Of a stretch of 64,000 nt of DNA, positions 30,736 to 42,400 are shown one piece after another. This DNA comes from Siphonodentalium dalli (lineage: Eukaryota; Mollusca; Scaphopoda; Gadilida; Siphonodentaliidae). The notes beneath the pieces were generated by a model. That model saw nothing but the letters and a program-made list of their open reading frames with translations, was not told the DNA's origin and made no database searches. The stretch lies in assembly GCA_032622095.1 (NCBI GenBank), contig CP136065.1, forward strand, positions 43,035,224-43,099,223, written 5' to 3'. The position numbers were made by a program, and so were the translations under genes. The number at the start of each line of letters is the position of its first letter. Position 1 is the stretch's first letter.

Positions 30736-32474
30736 ACCAAGATAACGGAGTCCAATCAGAATTCACTATTAGTAGCACCAAGATAAAGGAGTCCAATCAG
30801 TACTCACTATTAGTAGTACCAAGATAAAGGAGTCCAATCAGAACTCACTATTAGTAGCACCAAGATAAAGAAGTCCAATCAGTACTCACTATTAGTAGTA
30901 CCAAGATAAAGGTGTCCAATCAGAACTCACTATTAGTAGCACCAAGATAAAGGAGTCCAATCAGAATTCACTATTAGTAGCACCAAGATAAAGGAGTCCA
31001 ATCAGAATTCGCTATTAGTAGCACCAAGATAATGGTGTCCCATCAGAACTCACTATTAGTAGGACCAAGATAAAGGAGTCCAATCAGAACTCACTATTAG
31101 TAGCACCAAGATAAAGGTGTCCAATCAGAATTCACTATTAATAGCACCAAGATAAAGGAGTCCAATCAGAATTCGCTATTAGTAGCACCAATATAAAGGA
31201 GTCCAATCAGAACTCACTATTAGTAGCACCAAGATAAAGGAGTCCAATCAGAACTCACTATTAGTAGCACCAAGATAAAGGAGTCCAATCAGAATTCACT
31301 ATTAGTAGCACCAAGATAAAGGAGTCCAATCAGAATTCGCTATTAGTAGCACCAATATAAAGGAGTCCAATCAGAACTCACTATTAGTAGCACCAAGATA
31401 AAGGAGTCCAATCAGAATTCACTATTAGTAGCACCAAGATAACGGAGTCCAATCAGAATTCACTATTAGTAGCACCAAGATAACGGAGTCCAATCAGAAT
31501 TCACTATTAGTAGCACCAAGATAACGGAGTCCAATCATAATTCACTATTAGTAGCACCAATATAAAGGAGTCCAATCAGAATTCACTATTAGTAGCACCA
31601 AGATAAAGGAGTCCAATCAGAATTCACTATTAGTAGCACCAAGATAACGGAGTCCAATCAGAATTCACTATTAGTAGCACCAAGATAACGGAGTCCAATC
31701 AGAATTCACTATTAGTAGCACCAAGATAAAGGAGTCCAATCAGAATTCACTATTAGTAGCTCCAAGATAAAGGCGTCCAATCAGAACCCATTATTAGTAG
31801 CACCAAGATAAAGGAGTCCAATCAGAATTAACTATTAGTAGCACCAATATAACAGAGTCCAATCAGAACTCACTATTAGTAGCACCAAGATAACGGAGTC
31901 CAATCAGAATTCACTATTAGTAGCACCAAGATAAAGGAGTCCAATCAGTACTCACTATTAGTAGTACCAAGATAAAGGAGTCCAATCAGAACTCACTATT
32001 AGTAGCACCAAGATAAAGAAGTCCAATCAGTACTCACTATTAGTAGTACCAAGATAAAGGAGTCCAATCAGAATTCACTGTTAGTAGCACCAAGATAAAG
32101 GAGTCCAATCAGAATTCACTATTAGTAGTACCAAGATAAAGGAGTCCAATCAGTACTCACTATTAGTAGTACCAAGATAAAGGAGTCCAATCAGAATTCA
32201 CTATTAGTAGCACCAAGATAAAGGAGTCCAATCAGAACTCACTATTAGTAGTACCAAGATAAAGGAGTCCAATCAGTACTCACTATTAGTAGTACCAAGA
32301 TAAAGAGTCCAGTCAGAACTCACTATTAGTAGTACCAAGATAAAGGAGTCCAATCAGAACTCACTATTAGTAGCACCAAGATAAAGAAGTCCAATCAGTA
32401 GTCACTATTAGTAGTACCAAGATAAAGTAGTCCAATCAGAATTCACTATTAGTAGCACCAAGATAACGGAGTCC

Positions 32475-35285
32475 AATCATAATTCACTATTAGTAGCACC
32501 AATATAAAGGATTCCAATCAGAATTCACTATTAGTACCACCAAGATAACGGAGTCCAATCAGAATTCACTATTAGTAGCACCAAGATAAAGGAGTCCAAT
32601 CAGAACTCACTATTAGTAGCACCAAGATAAAGGAGTCCAATCAGAATTCACTATTAGTAGCACCAAGATAAAGGAGTCCAATCAGAATTCGCTAATAGTA
32701 GCACCAATATAAAGGAGTCCAATCAGAACTCACTATTAGTAGCACCAAGATAAAGGAGTCCAATCAGAACTCACTATTAGTAGCACCAAGATAAAGGAGT
32801 CCAATCAGAATTCACTATTAGTAGCACCAAGATAAAGGAGTCCAATCAGAATTCGCTATTAGTAGCACCAAGATAATGGTGTCCCATCAGAACTCACTAT
32901 TAGTAGCACCAAGATAAAGGAGTCCAATCAGAACTCACTATTAGTAGCACCAAGATAAAGGTGTCCAATCAGAATTCACTATTAATAGCACCAAGATAAA
33001 GGAGTCCAATCAGAATTCGCTATTAGTAGCACCAATATAAAGGAGTCCAATCAGAACTCACTATTAGTAGCACCAAGATAAAGGAGTCCAATCAGAACTC
33101 ACTATTAGTAGCACCAAGATAAAGGAGTCCAATCAGAATTCACTATTAGTAGCACCAAGATAAAGGAGTCCAATCAGAATTCGCTATTAGTAGCACCAAT
33201 TTAAAGGAGTCCAATCAGAACTCACTATTAGTAGCACCAAGATAAAGGAGTCCAATTAGAATTCACTATTAGTAGCACCAAGATAACGGAGTCCAATCAG
33301 AATTCACTATTAGTAGCACCAAGATAACGGAGTCCAATCAGAATTCACTATTAGTAGCACCAAGATAACGGAGTCCAATCATAATTCACTATTAGTAGCA
33401 CCAATATAAAGGATTCCAATCAGAATTCACTATTAGTAGCACCAAGATAAAGGAGTCCAATCAGAATTCACTATTAGTAGCACCAAGATAACGGAGTCCA
33501 ATTAGAATTCACTATTAGTAGCACCAAGATAACGGAGTCCAATCAGAATTCACTATTAGTAGCACCAAGATAAAGGAGTCCAATCAGAATTCACTATTAG
33601 TAGCACCAAGATAAAGGAGTCCAATCAGAATTCACTATTAGTAGCTCCAAGATAAAGGCGTCCAATCAGAACCCATTATTAGTAGCACCAAGATAAAGGA
33701 GTCCAATCAGAATTAACTATTAGTAGCACCAATATAACAGAGTCCAATCAGAACTCACTATTAGTAGCACCAAGATAACGGAGTCCAATCAGAATTCACT
33801 ATTAGTAGCACCAAGATAAAGGAGTCCAATCAGTACTCACTATTAGTAGTACCAAGATAAAGGAGTCCAATCAGAACTCACTATTAGTAGCACCAAGATA
33901 AAGAAGTCCAATCAGTACTCACTATTAGTAGTACCAAGATAAAGTAGTCCAATCAGAATTCACTATTAGTAGCACCAAGATAAAGGAGTCCAATCAGAAT
34001 TCACTATTAGTAGCACCAAGATAACGGAGTCCAATCAGAATTCACTATTAGTACCACCAAGATAACGGAGTCCAATCAGAATTCACTATTAGTAGCACCA
34101 AGACAAAGGAGTCCAATCAGAACTCACTATTAGTAGCACCAAGATAAAGGAGTCCAATCAGAATTCACTATTAGTAGCACCAAGATAAAGGAGTCCAATC
34201 AGAATTCGCTAATAGTAGCACCAATATAAAGGAGTCCAATCAGAACTCACTATTAGTAGCACCAAGATAAAGGAGTCCAATCAGAACTCACTATTAGTAG
34301 CACCAAGATAAAGTAGTCCAATCAGAATTCACTATTAGTAGCACCAAGATAAAGGAGTCCAATCAGAATTCGCTATTAGTAGCACCAAGATAATGGTGTC
34401 CCATCAGAACTCACTATTAGTAGCACCAAGATAAAGGAGTCCAATCAGAACTCACTATTAGTAGCACCAAGATAAAGGTGTCCAATCAGAATTCACTATT
34501 AATAGCACCAAGATAAAGGAGTCCAATCAGAATTCGCTATTAGTAGCACCAATATAAAGGAGTCCAATCAGAACTCACTATTAGTAGCACCAAGATAAAG
34601 GAGTCCAATCAGAACTCACTATTAGTAGCACCAAGATAAAGGAGTCCAATCAGAATTCACTATTAGTAGCACCAAGATAAAGGAGTCCAATCAGAATTCG
34701 CTATTAGTAGCACCAATATAAAGGAGTCCAATCAGAACTCACTATTAGTAGCACCAAGATAAAGGAGTCCAATCAGAATTCACTATTAGTAGCACCAAGA
34801 TAACGGAGTCCAATCAGAATTCACTATTAGTAGCACCAAGATAACGGAGTCCAATCAGAATTCACTATTAGTAGCACCAAGATAACGGAGTCCAATCATA
34901 ATTCACTATTAGTAGCACCAATATAAAGGAGTCCAATCAGAATTCACTATTAGTAGCACCAAGATAAAGGAGTCCAATCAGAATTCACTATTAGTAGCAC
35001 CAAGATAACGGAGTCCAATCAGAATTCACTATTAGTAGCACCAAGATAACGGAGTCCAATCAGAATTCACTATTAGTAGCACCAAGATAAAGGAGTCCAA
35101 TCAGAATTCACTATTAGTAGCACCAAGATAAAGGAGTCCAATCAGAATTCACTATTAGTAGCTCCAAGATAAAGGCGTCCAATCAGAACCCATTATTAGT
35201 AGCACCAAGATAAAGGAGTCCAATCAGAATTAACTATTAGTAGCACCAATATAACAGAGTCCAATCAGAACTCACTATTAGTAGC
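32475..35285. repeat. Satellite higher-order unit, copy 5
   Basis: Markers at about 32475 and 33380 (cataattc), 33200 (caattta), 33668 (gaaccc), 34102 (agacaaagg), 34895 (cataattc) and 35178 (gaaccc). Followed by the short 38-bp monomer near 35418, which also follows copy 2 (near 10992). Confidence 0.8.
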
Positions 35286-35805
35286 ACCAAGATAACGGAG
35301 TCCAATCAGAATTCACTATTAGTAGCACCAAGATAAAGGAGTCCAATCAGTACTCACTATTAGTAGTACCAAGATAAAGGAGTCCAATCAGAACTCACTA
35401 TTAGTAGCACCAAGATAAAGTCCAATCAGTACTCACTATTAGTAGTACCAAGATAAAGGAGTCCAATCAGAATTCACTGTTAGTAGCACCAAGATAAAGG
35501 AGTCCAATCAGAATTCACTATTAGTAGTACCAAGATAAAGGAGTCCAATCAGTACTCACTATTAGTAGTACCAAGATAAAGGAGTCCAATCAGAATTCAC
35601 TATTAGTAGCACCAAGATAAAGGAGTCCAATCAGAACTCACTATTAGTAGTACCAAGATAAAGGAGTCCAATCAGTACTCACTATTAGTAGTACCAAGAT
35701 AAAGAGTCCAGTCAGAACTCACTATTAGTAGTACCAAGATAAAGGAGTCCAATCAGAACTCACTATTAGTAGCACCAAGATAAAGAAGTCCAATCAGTAG
35801 TCACT

Positions 35806-35905
35806 NNNNNNNNNNNNNNNNNNNNNNNNNNNNNNNNNNNNNNNNNNNNNNNNNNNNNNNNNNNNNNNNNNNNNNNNNNNNNNNNNNNNNNNNNNNNNNN
35901 NNNNN
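35806..35905. other. Assembly gap (100 N)
   Basis: Exactly 100 Ns, the conventional length for a gap of unknown size. It interrupts a satellite monomer in mid-sequence (after tcact) on the left and resumes in unrelated single-copy-looking sequence on the right. The two flanks are therefore joined only by scaffolding. Confidence 0.99.
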
Positions 35906-36340
35906 ATTCCATCTGCAATACTGAATCCCGTTTACAGCAAAATTCAACAATTTAGTCATTTCGCTTTATATTCTCCACAATCTTGCGCTTTCCAAATCTA
36001 ACAAACTCACTGTAGAGATAACTGAAGTAATATAATTAGTTCCCATAAACATACGGTTGCCAGTTTGGGACAAAAGGCCTAGCTATTATCACCAACTCGC
36101 TGAATGACCAACGCTGTCCATGAATTACACTGAGTCTGAATATTATGAAGAAATGTATGCATGTTATTAGTTTAAATTCAGCATACAATATTGTTATTTT
36201 CAAAAGTAATTTGGTATTCCTTATTGTTAGATTCTTAAACTGGAACCTGAATTTCATGTATTTTTAAAAGCCGGATACCGGAATCCAAAGATCTGCATTA
36301 TCGTCAACATCTATAATCATTATCATTTGACTCATTTCAG
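35906..36340 (+). other. Intron sequence upstream of first visible LOX exon
   Basis: AT-rich sequence between the gap and the exon starting at 36341. It ends with a good 3' splice site (ctcatttcag). I find no further LOX-like coding segment in either strand and no recognised repeat. Confidence 0.6.
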
Positions 36341-36469
36341 TGGGACATTTTGAAAACGAAAGCTGAGCTGATTGTAGCAAGCAAGATCGTCAAAATTGTC
36401 TCTGGTGTTTGGGAGAGCTTCGACAGTCTGAAAAACATTTACACGAAAGATGTCCTTGTCACACCCACG
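36341..36469 (+). CDS. LOX exon a (helical linker before catalytic core)
   Basis: 129 bp, 43 codons, phase 0 at both ends; preceded by ctcatttcag and followed by gtaagt. Starts WDILKTKAEL and ends TKDVLVTPT. It corresponds to the variable helical stretch of 5-LOX before its HWQEDLMFGYQFLNGC segment, so homology rests mainly on its position just before exon b and the VWESFDSLKNIY stretch (compare SWNDFADFEKIF in 5-LOX). It is not the first coding exon: there is no initiator Met and more than 150 residues of a normal LOX are missing before it. Confidence 0.88.
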
Positions 36470-39400
36470 GTAAGTACGATCCTGAGCATAGTTTCATCAT
36501 CTGGGGACCTCATTCTGCATGGTCTCATCTGCTATGGGAGACCTAGACACAGATTTAAGTTACCAGATGGTGAAGATGGTGATATGCACCCATTGGGCAC
36601 CTCGATCATGCTTTGTGTCATCTGCCAATTTGGGGATATAGAGAATCATTAAACTAAAAGAAAAAACATAATTTCTAATAAACTGAAAAACTTGTTAATT
36701 TAAAATAGAGTTTAATTCTCTCCAGAGAAGATGAGGCCTATAAGCAGAATGAGGTCAACATAGAGTGAATTTAGTGATTCTAGCCCACTGTGCGAAGTCC
36801 TCTCTGCAAGGTAGCATCACTAAATTCACCATCAGGGGCATGACATTACCTCATCTTTGGGTATTTAATGTGACTTTAACCAGTTGTCTGTTAGCGCCAC
36901 AGACCCAGAAGTTACATGAATGTGCAACTGAGAAATATTCTGACAATTTAATTTTCTCATTCCAGGGTGCACAAAGATGGACCAATGATTTCTTCTTTGC
37001 ATTTCAAAAGATTGCCAGTTGTAACCATTCACTCATAGAGCTGTGTACACAGCTCCCAGATAAGTAGGTTATCACAGTATTTAACCCTTTCTCTACTAAA
37101 TCGGCCTACTACAGTAATGCCATAAATAATCGACTCCTTAACCACAGCAGAATTATGGGTAATTTTTCAGGATTTAGTCGGAAATATGGCTTGTTGCCAT
37201 TCATCGGAAAGCTCTCACTAAATTCTGAAAAGTTACCCATAATTCTGCTGTGGTTAAGGAGTCTATTATTGAGGGCATTACTGTAGATGATGAGTAGTTA
37301 GTTCCCTTAGGAAATGTTCAGATAATAGATAAAATGTTAAGGAAGAAAACATTTGAATGCTCAGCAAGAAAAAATACTAAGAGCTAGCATTTGAATGGTT
37401 AATGAATGTTAAGGAACATGCCTTTATAGTCTTCAAATGACATCTCTTAGTCTTTGAATGGTAAGTGAATGCTTAAGAATTACATCTCTTAGTCTTCAAG
37501 TACTAAGCAAATGTTAAGCAATTACTTATTCAGCCTTTTTTCTTGGTAATTAAAGACAACTATATATTCATTGACCGCCAGCCAGCTTTGTATGAATCTA
37601 TTTTGATTAAGATTTCCAACTATGTGCAATACAAATTTTTATCCATTCAAAGATTTCCAACCATGCGCAGTCCAATTTTTATCCATTCAAAGATCGAACT
37701 ATACCTGGCCCCTCAATCCCTTAATTGGGATGACACTGAACTGGCTGCCACTAGCTCACACACAGGTTAACAAAATTACACCCTTTTATAACCTACAGAA
37801 ATATGACTACGAATTATGTACAGACATCATTATGAAAATATCAAGGAAGTGGTGAAAGCATATGGAGATATATTCATTAAAAATGCATAAATTAAAGGTA
37901 CTCAACCCGATAAAACTCCTCTCAATTACTATTTCAATGGCTTCGGGGGTCAAAAATATTTGATTCGAGTCGAGGAAGTCACCCATCAAAGCTCAGATTT
38001 GTTAGATATCGATTTTAGAAATCTATTATTTTTCATTATCGGGAATTCTTCCTGGCCCAGAAGACAATCAAAAATTCGTTATTATTACCCACTTGATTAT
38101 AGAGTTATCCATCCTTGTCTGTTTGAATAGAATTTTGGCGTAAAATCTCGAGCAGGTTACCAAATTGACGGCAGTTATTAGTACGCATCTCGAGAACATA
38201 AGAATTTTCAAAAATCAATATCTAATAACTCTGAGCTTTGTTTGATGGGTTCCTCGACTCGAATCAAATATGTTTTACCCCCAAAGACAAAGAAATAGTA
38301 ATATAGGACCCTCTGATCGGATTGTTGTTGTTGGAATCTGTTGAGATGGGGACCCTCTTTACGGGTTGAGTACCTTTAACGTGGTTTCTTAAAATCCTAG
38401 TTCCTTGAATCTTTGCATTGACTACAGTTAATGTGGAATTTATAGTAGATAGCAATTAAGCTTAAATACATTGCCGTCATTTTCATAAAAACTAAAATAT
38501 CTGTCAGAAGCAAACCTGTCAATTATGGTACAATGACAAGAAAATATATGAAAATTGCTGTCAAGAACGTGTTTTACTGGTCACGCATCAACTCATCAGA
38601 AGAATGCTCGTTCATTCTTGATAATGTACAATTTTGAAATTGTTTTCTTTCTCTCGAGTTCAACTCCGGGGCACACACAGTAGTATTCAATACAATGCAC
38701 TTTTATTCTTAGCATTGACTGTACTTAATGTGGAATTTATAGTAGCCATATAGCAATTTTAAGCTTATACATAACTTTCATTTTCATAAAAACTAAATTT
38801 CTGTCAGTAGCCCACCTGGCACTTAAGGTTACAAGAGCAATGAGAAATATATATACAAATATATGAAATGGCTGTCATGAATGTGTTTAATGGTCACACA
38901 TCAAGTGAGAATAAGGTTATGGCCTTCATCCATCACAGCTCTTAACCCTTTCAGTGCCAAGTCCGATTTTTGTATCAACCCATATTTCCTTGATCATTTT
39001 TCAAATTTATTGATTATAATAATGTGATACATTGATGGAAAGAGCTCTTAGAGCTATTTCCATCAATGTATCACATTAATATAATCAATAAATTTGAAAA
39101 ATGATCAAGGAAATATGGGTTGATACAAAAATCGGACTTGGCACTGAAAGGGTTAATGCCATGATATCAACTCCCCCCCCATCTCCACCACCTACACAGG
39201 ATCAATTTTTAAATTGTTCTCTTTCTCTGAAGTTCAACTCTGGGTACACACCGTCAAGCCTGAGTTTAGTGTGCCTGTCATTTGCAGAATGAGGTCCACA
39301 GAGGGTGAATTTAGTGATGCTATCCCACATAGTGGGCTAGCATCACCAAACTCACCCTCTGCGGAACTCATTCTGCATGGCCCCATCTGCTATGGGAGAC

Positions 39401-42400
39401 ATAGACTCAAATTGAAGTTCCCAAATGGTGAATATTGTGATGTATACCTATTGGGAACCTCGATTATGCAAAATGTTGTTTGCCAATTTGGGGATATAGA
39501 GAAACTAAACTAAAAAAGAAATAGAATCTATGTGATGAAGTTTCTTTAGAAATGTTATAATAAAGAAACTTTCCAGAAAAGATGAGGACTAAGTTGAATG
39601 AGGTCCCCACACAGTAGTATTCAACACAAATGCATAAAATTAACCTAGTTTCTTTAAATCCAAGTTCTTTTATTCTTAGCCTTGACTGCAATGTGGATAT
39701 TGTTAACACAACTTTCATTTTCATAAAAACTAATATTTCTGTCAACCTGGGATGTAAGGTATAATGACGAGAAAATATGTGAAAATGGCTGTCATAATGT
39801 GTTTTAGTGGTCATACATCAAGTGAGGAGAATGCTCTATAGCCTTCATCCATTACATCTTTGCGTGCAATTTTACTTTACAAATAGATTACCTGTGTCAT
39901 TTGTAATCATGGACTATGAAATTCCCTCTGCTCACTATATATATGCTCTCAGCGGTGTAATCAATCAAAACAGGTTTGACAATGTTGATACTGGCTGGGA
40001 AACCTTTATGCAGAAAATATATACCAGTTTAATTGATCACAGTAGATTTAGTCCAGTAAACTTAAAAGAAAAAATACTAAAAGCTGGAACAGATTGCAGC
40101 ATAATTTCTCGTTCCGGGAATAAATGCATAATAAACCCATTATAAACAACATATTCAAAATCAAGAAAGGGGAAATTGGTGTATTTTGTGAAATAAATTT
40201 GATAACATTTTGTAAAATATTCAATTTATGGATTTTGAGGATAAAGATAAACAAAATCCAATTCATAGGTCCTTCCCAACAGCCCACTTTGAAAATCTTA
40301 CGATCGTGACATAGCTGCATGGTCCAGGGGAGCTGAGAGGGTTGTAGCCCCCCCCCCCTCCAAATATTTTGAAAGCTCAAAATTTGGGCCATTTTCAGGC
40401 AATTTGGAGATATTTTCAGACAATTTTCGGGCAAATTGAATGGTATTTCAGGGGGAAATTGTGGCAAATTACAGTATTTTTCACATTTCTGGCCGAAAAC
40501 TGTGTTACAACCATGAATGTATCATGTAACAGATTTCGGGCAAAAAGTCTCAGCCCTCCACCCCTAAATATTTGAGCGTCTGTATGGCTATATGGATCGT
40601 GATTACAGAACAGAAAACCTTCTCCTACTGGGTTTCAGCTAGGTCTATCTATTTATTCCGACAAAGAAAACTTCTGATGCAATTTGTTCCAGGTGAAATC
40701 ATAAATGCACTGGACTAATTTGTGTCTACCCTTATATATAAAAACATGGTACACTGGTACTGCTATATGTGTTGATGTTGGTGGGTCCTGCTGACTTGAC
40801 TATTAGGCTGGTGGCCGGGGTAAAGATGTCCCCATATTGGTGAAAAACATTTACCTTCCCCAATATATTTCCATAAAAGTTTTTGTGAACTACCGTTATG
40901 TCTTGGTAAGGTGCCTGTCATTTGCATAGCTTGCTAGCATCACTAAATTCACCCTCTGGGGACCTCATTCTGCTTAGGCCTCATCTTCTCTGGAAAGTTT
41001 CTTTATTATCAAATTTCTATAGAAACTTAGATGCTATTTCTTTTTCTTCATGCATCTGTGCTTTCTGGAAGAGTGACCAGTGATCACCAATTTAAACTGC
41101 AATTCAGTTTATCAAATTTAAGACAAATTATAACCGTATCGGCTAATTCAGCAACCACCAGTTGTTTTACAATATTCCATGAATTGACAGCTATATATAG
41201 CCAACTACTAAATTAAACAAGAGTTGAGGCGAATGTCAACAAGACTGAATTGTTCAGTTAAGAAACCTAGTTTTGTAACTTTTGATGTTGTCCTTTCAAC
41301 TCAAAAAAGTTAAAATAGCTTTCTCGATCATGGATGTGTGGAAGATATCCAGGGTAGTGGTAAGATATTCAGATTGTTACATCAGGTTTCGTGATTAAAG
41401 ATACGCGCGGCGTTGGTGGTGGGTATGCTGTTAAAATATTCACCTCAGTCAAAAACCGTCATAAACAGAAAGAATAGTAAAATATAGACAGACTTTGTTC
41501 TTATAGCAATCAGAAATATGGCATAAACAGTATGTTATTGTCAATTATTTTTCCTTTGTTATGTAAACAAAAGCAAAAAACGTTACATTACCTGGCTTTT
41601 GTTTAGATCCGGATATGGTAAACATAAAGAGCGTTATTTGTTACTGTTTTCCTGATATGGAAATAATAAAGAGCGTTTATATCATTTGTGTGTGATTAAC
41701 CAATAGAATTGCGCTGTGTTATGTAAACAGAAGCACAACTTTTGTAACACGAGCAGGCTCTTGTTTACGTACACCATCGTATGTCTTGACGACAATATAC
41801 TATTTACGCGCTGATTATGTTTGGCATATATGAACAAAACTATATATATTTTAATATTCCTTCTGTATTCCTAACTTTTGGTTCAACCCCCACTCTCTTG
41901 TTTCACATCAGGGGCTCGTTCAGTGCTCAAGAGTTGTGCCAAATTAGGTAAGGGTATATCTATGGCCGCTCTGATCGATGGAGGACCTAGGTTAGGTTCA
42001 CATGTGGTGAACCTCAAAAAGAAAGGGGGAGTATAGTGTGGCACAAGCCTGGAAATAGTGTGTCTGTCATTTGCAGAATGAGGTTCCCAGAGAGTGAATT
42101 TAGTGATGCTAGTATCCTGCATGTTGGACTAGCATCACCAAATTCACCCTCTTGGAAACTCATTCTGCTGAGGCCTCAACTGCTATGGGAAAGTTGATGA
42201 TGTTCACCCATTAGTCACCTCGATTATGCATTTTATCTTCTGCAAATTAGGGGATATAAAAACTGAACAGAAGGGAAAAAGTAACTAAAAGCAATGCTAA
42301 TTTGAGACTGACTATATATACTTCCCAGAAGTTGAGGCCTAAGCAGAATAAGGTCCCCAGAGGGTGAATTTAGTCATGCATGTTAACCCGCTGTGCAGGA

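Larger units (their letters stand above)
1..35805. repeat. Giant 41-bp satellite array
   Basis: Head-to-tail repeats of a 41-bp monomer, roughly 850-870 copies, filling more than half of the window and running off the left edge. One monomer reads approximately ccaagataaaggagtccaat followed by cagaattcactattagtagca. Variation is concentrated at a few sites: aaagg/aacgg, gaattc/gaactc/gtactc, agcacc/agtacc and caagata/caatata. Many monomers carry an EcoRI site (GAATTC). Rare monomers have lengths other than 41: 42 bp (extra g, near 8, 2096, 11812, 16564) and a 3-bp-short form (near 1281, 10992, 35418). The monomer is not a multiple of three and is stop-rich, so no coding potential is expected. 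I saw no CENP-B-box-like sequence in the consensus. The right end is cut by an assembly gap, so the true length is unknown. Confidence 0.99.

Noticed and set aside
1-35805. CRISPR-like regular repeats
   Set aside because: The repeats are contiguous 41-bp monomers with no unique spacers, and the window contains spliced animal genes.
1-35805. Centromeric satellite
   Set aside because: Long homogeneous arrays can be centromeric, but no CENP-B-like box was seen and a 41-bp period is not diagnostic. Adjacent transcribed-looking gene exons do not settle it either way, so I only call it a satellite.
36470-36652. Read-through of exon a to 36652
   Set aside because: The frame stays open through the gtaagt donor, but the extra residues are MITE sequence and exon b joins in phase from 36469.
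39464-40467. Overlapping ORFs of 112-139 codons on both strands
   Set aside because: They lie in a LOX intron, run through MITE sequence or low-complexity sequence, and show no protein motif.
41883-42122. ORFs across MITE copies (also 39214, 43459, 57020, 57146, 57497, 58727)
   Set aside because: The recurring peptide phrases (for example CRMRSPEGEFSDA) come from translating the hAT-like MITE inverted repeats, not from a gene family.
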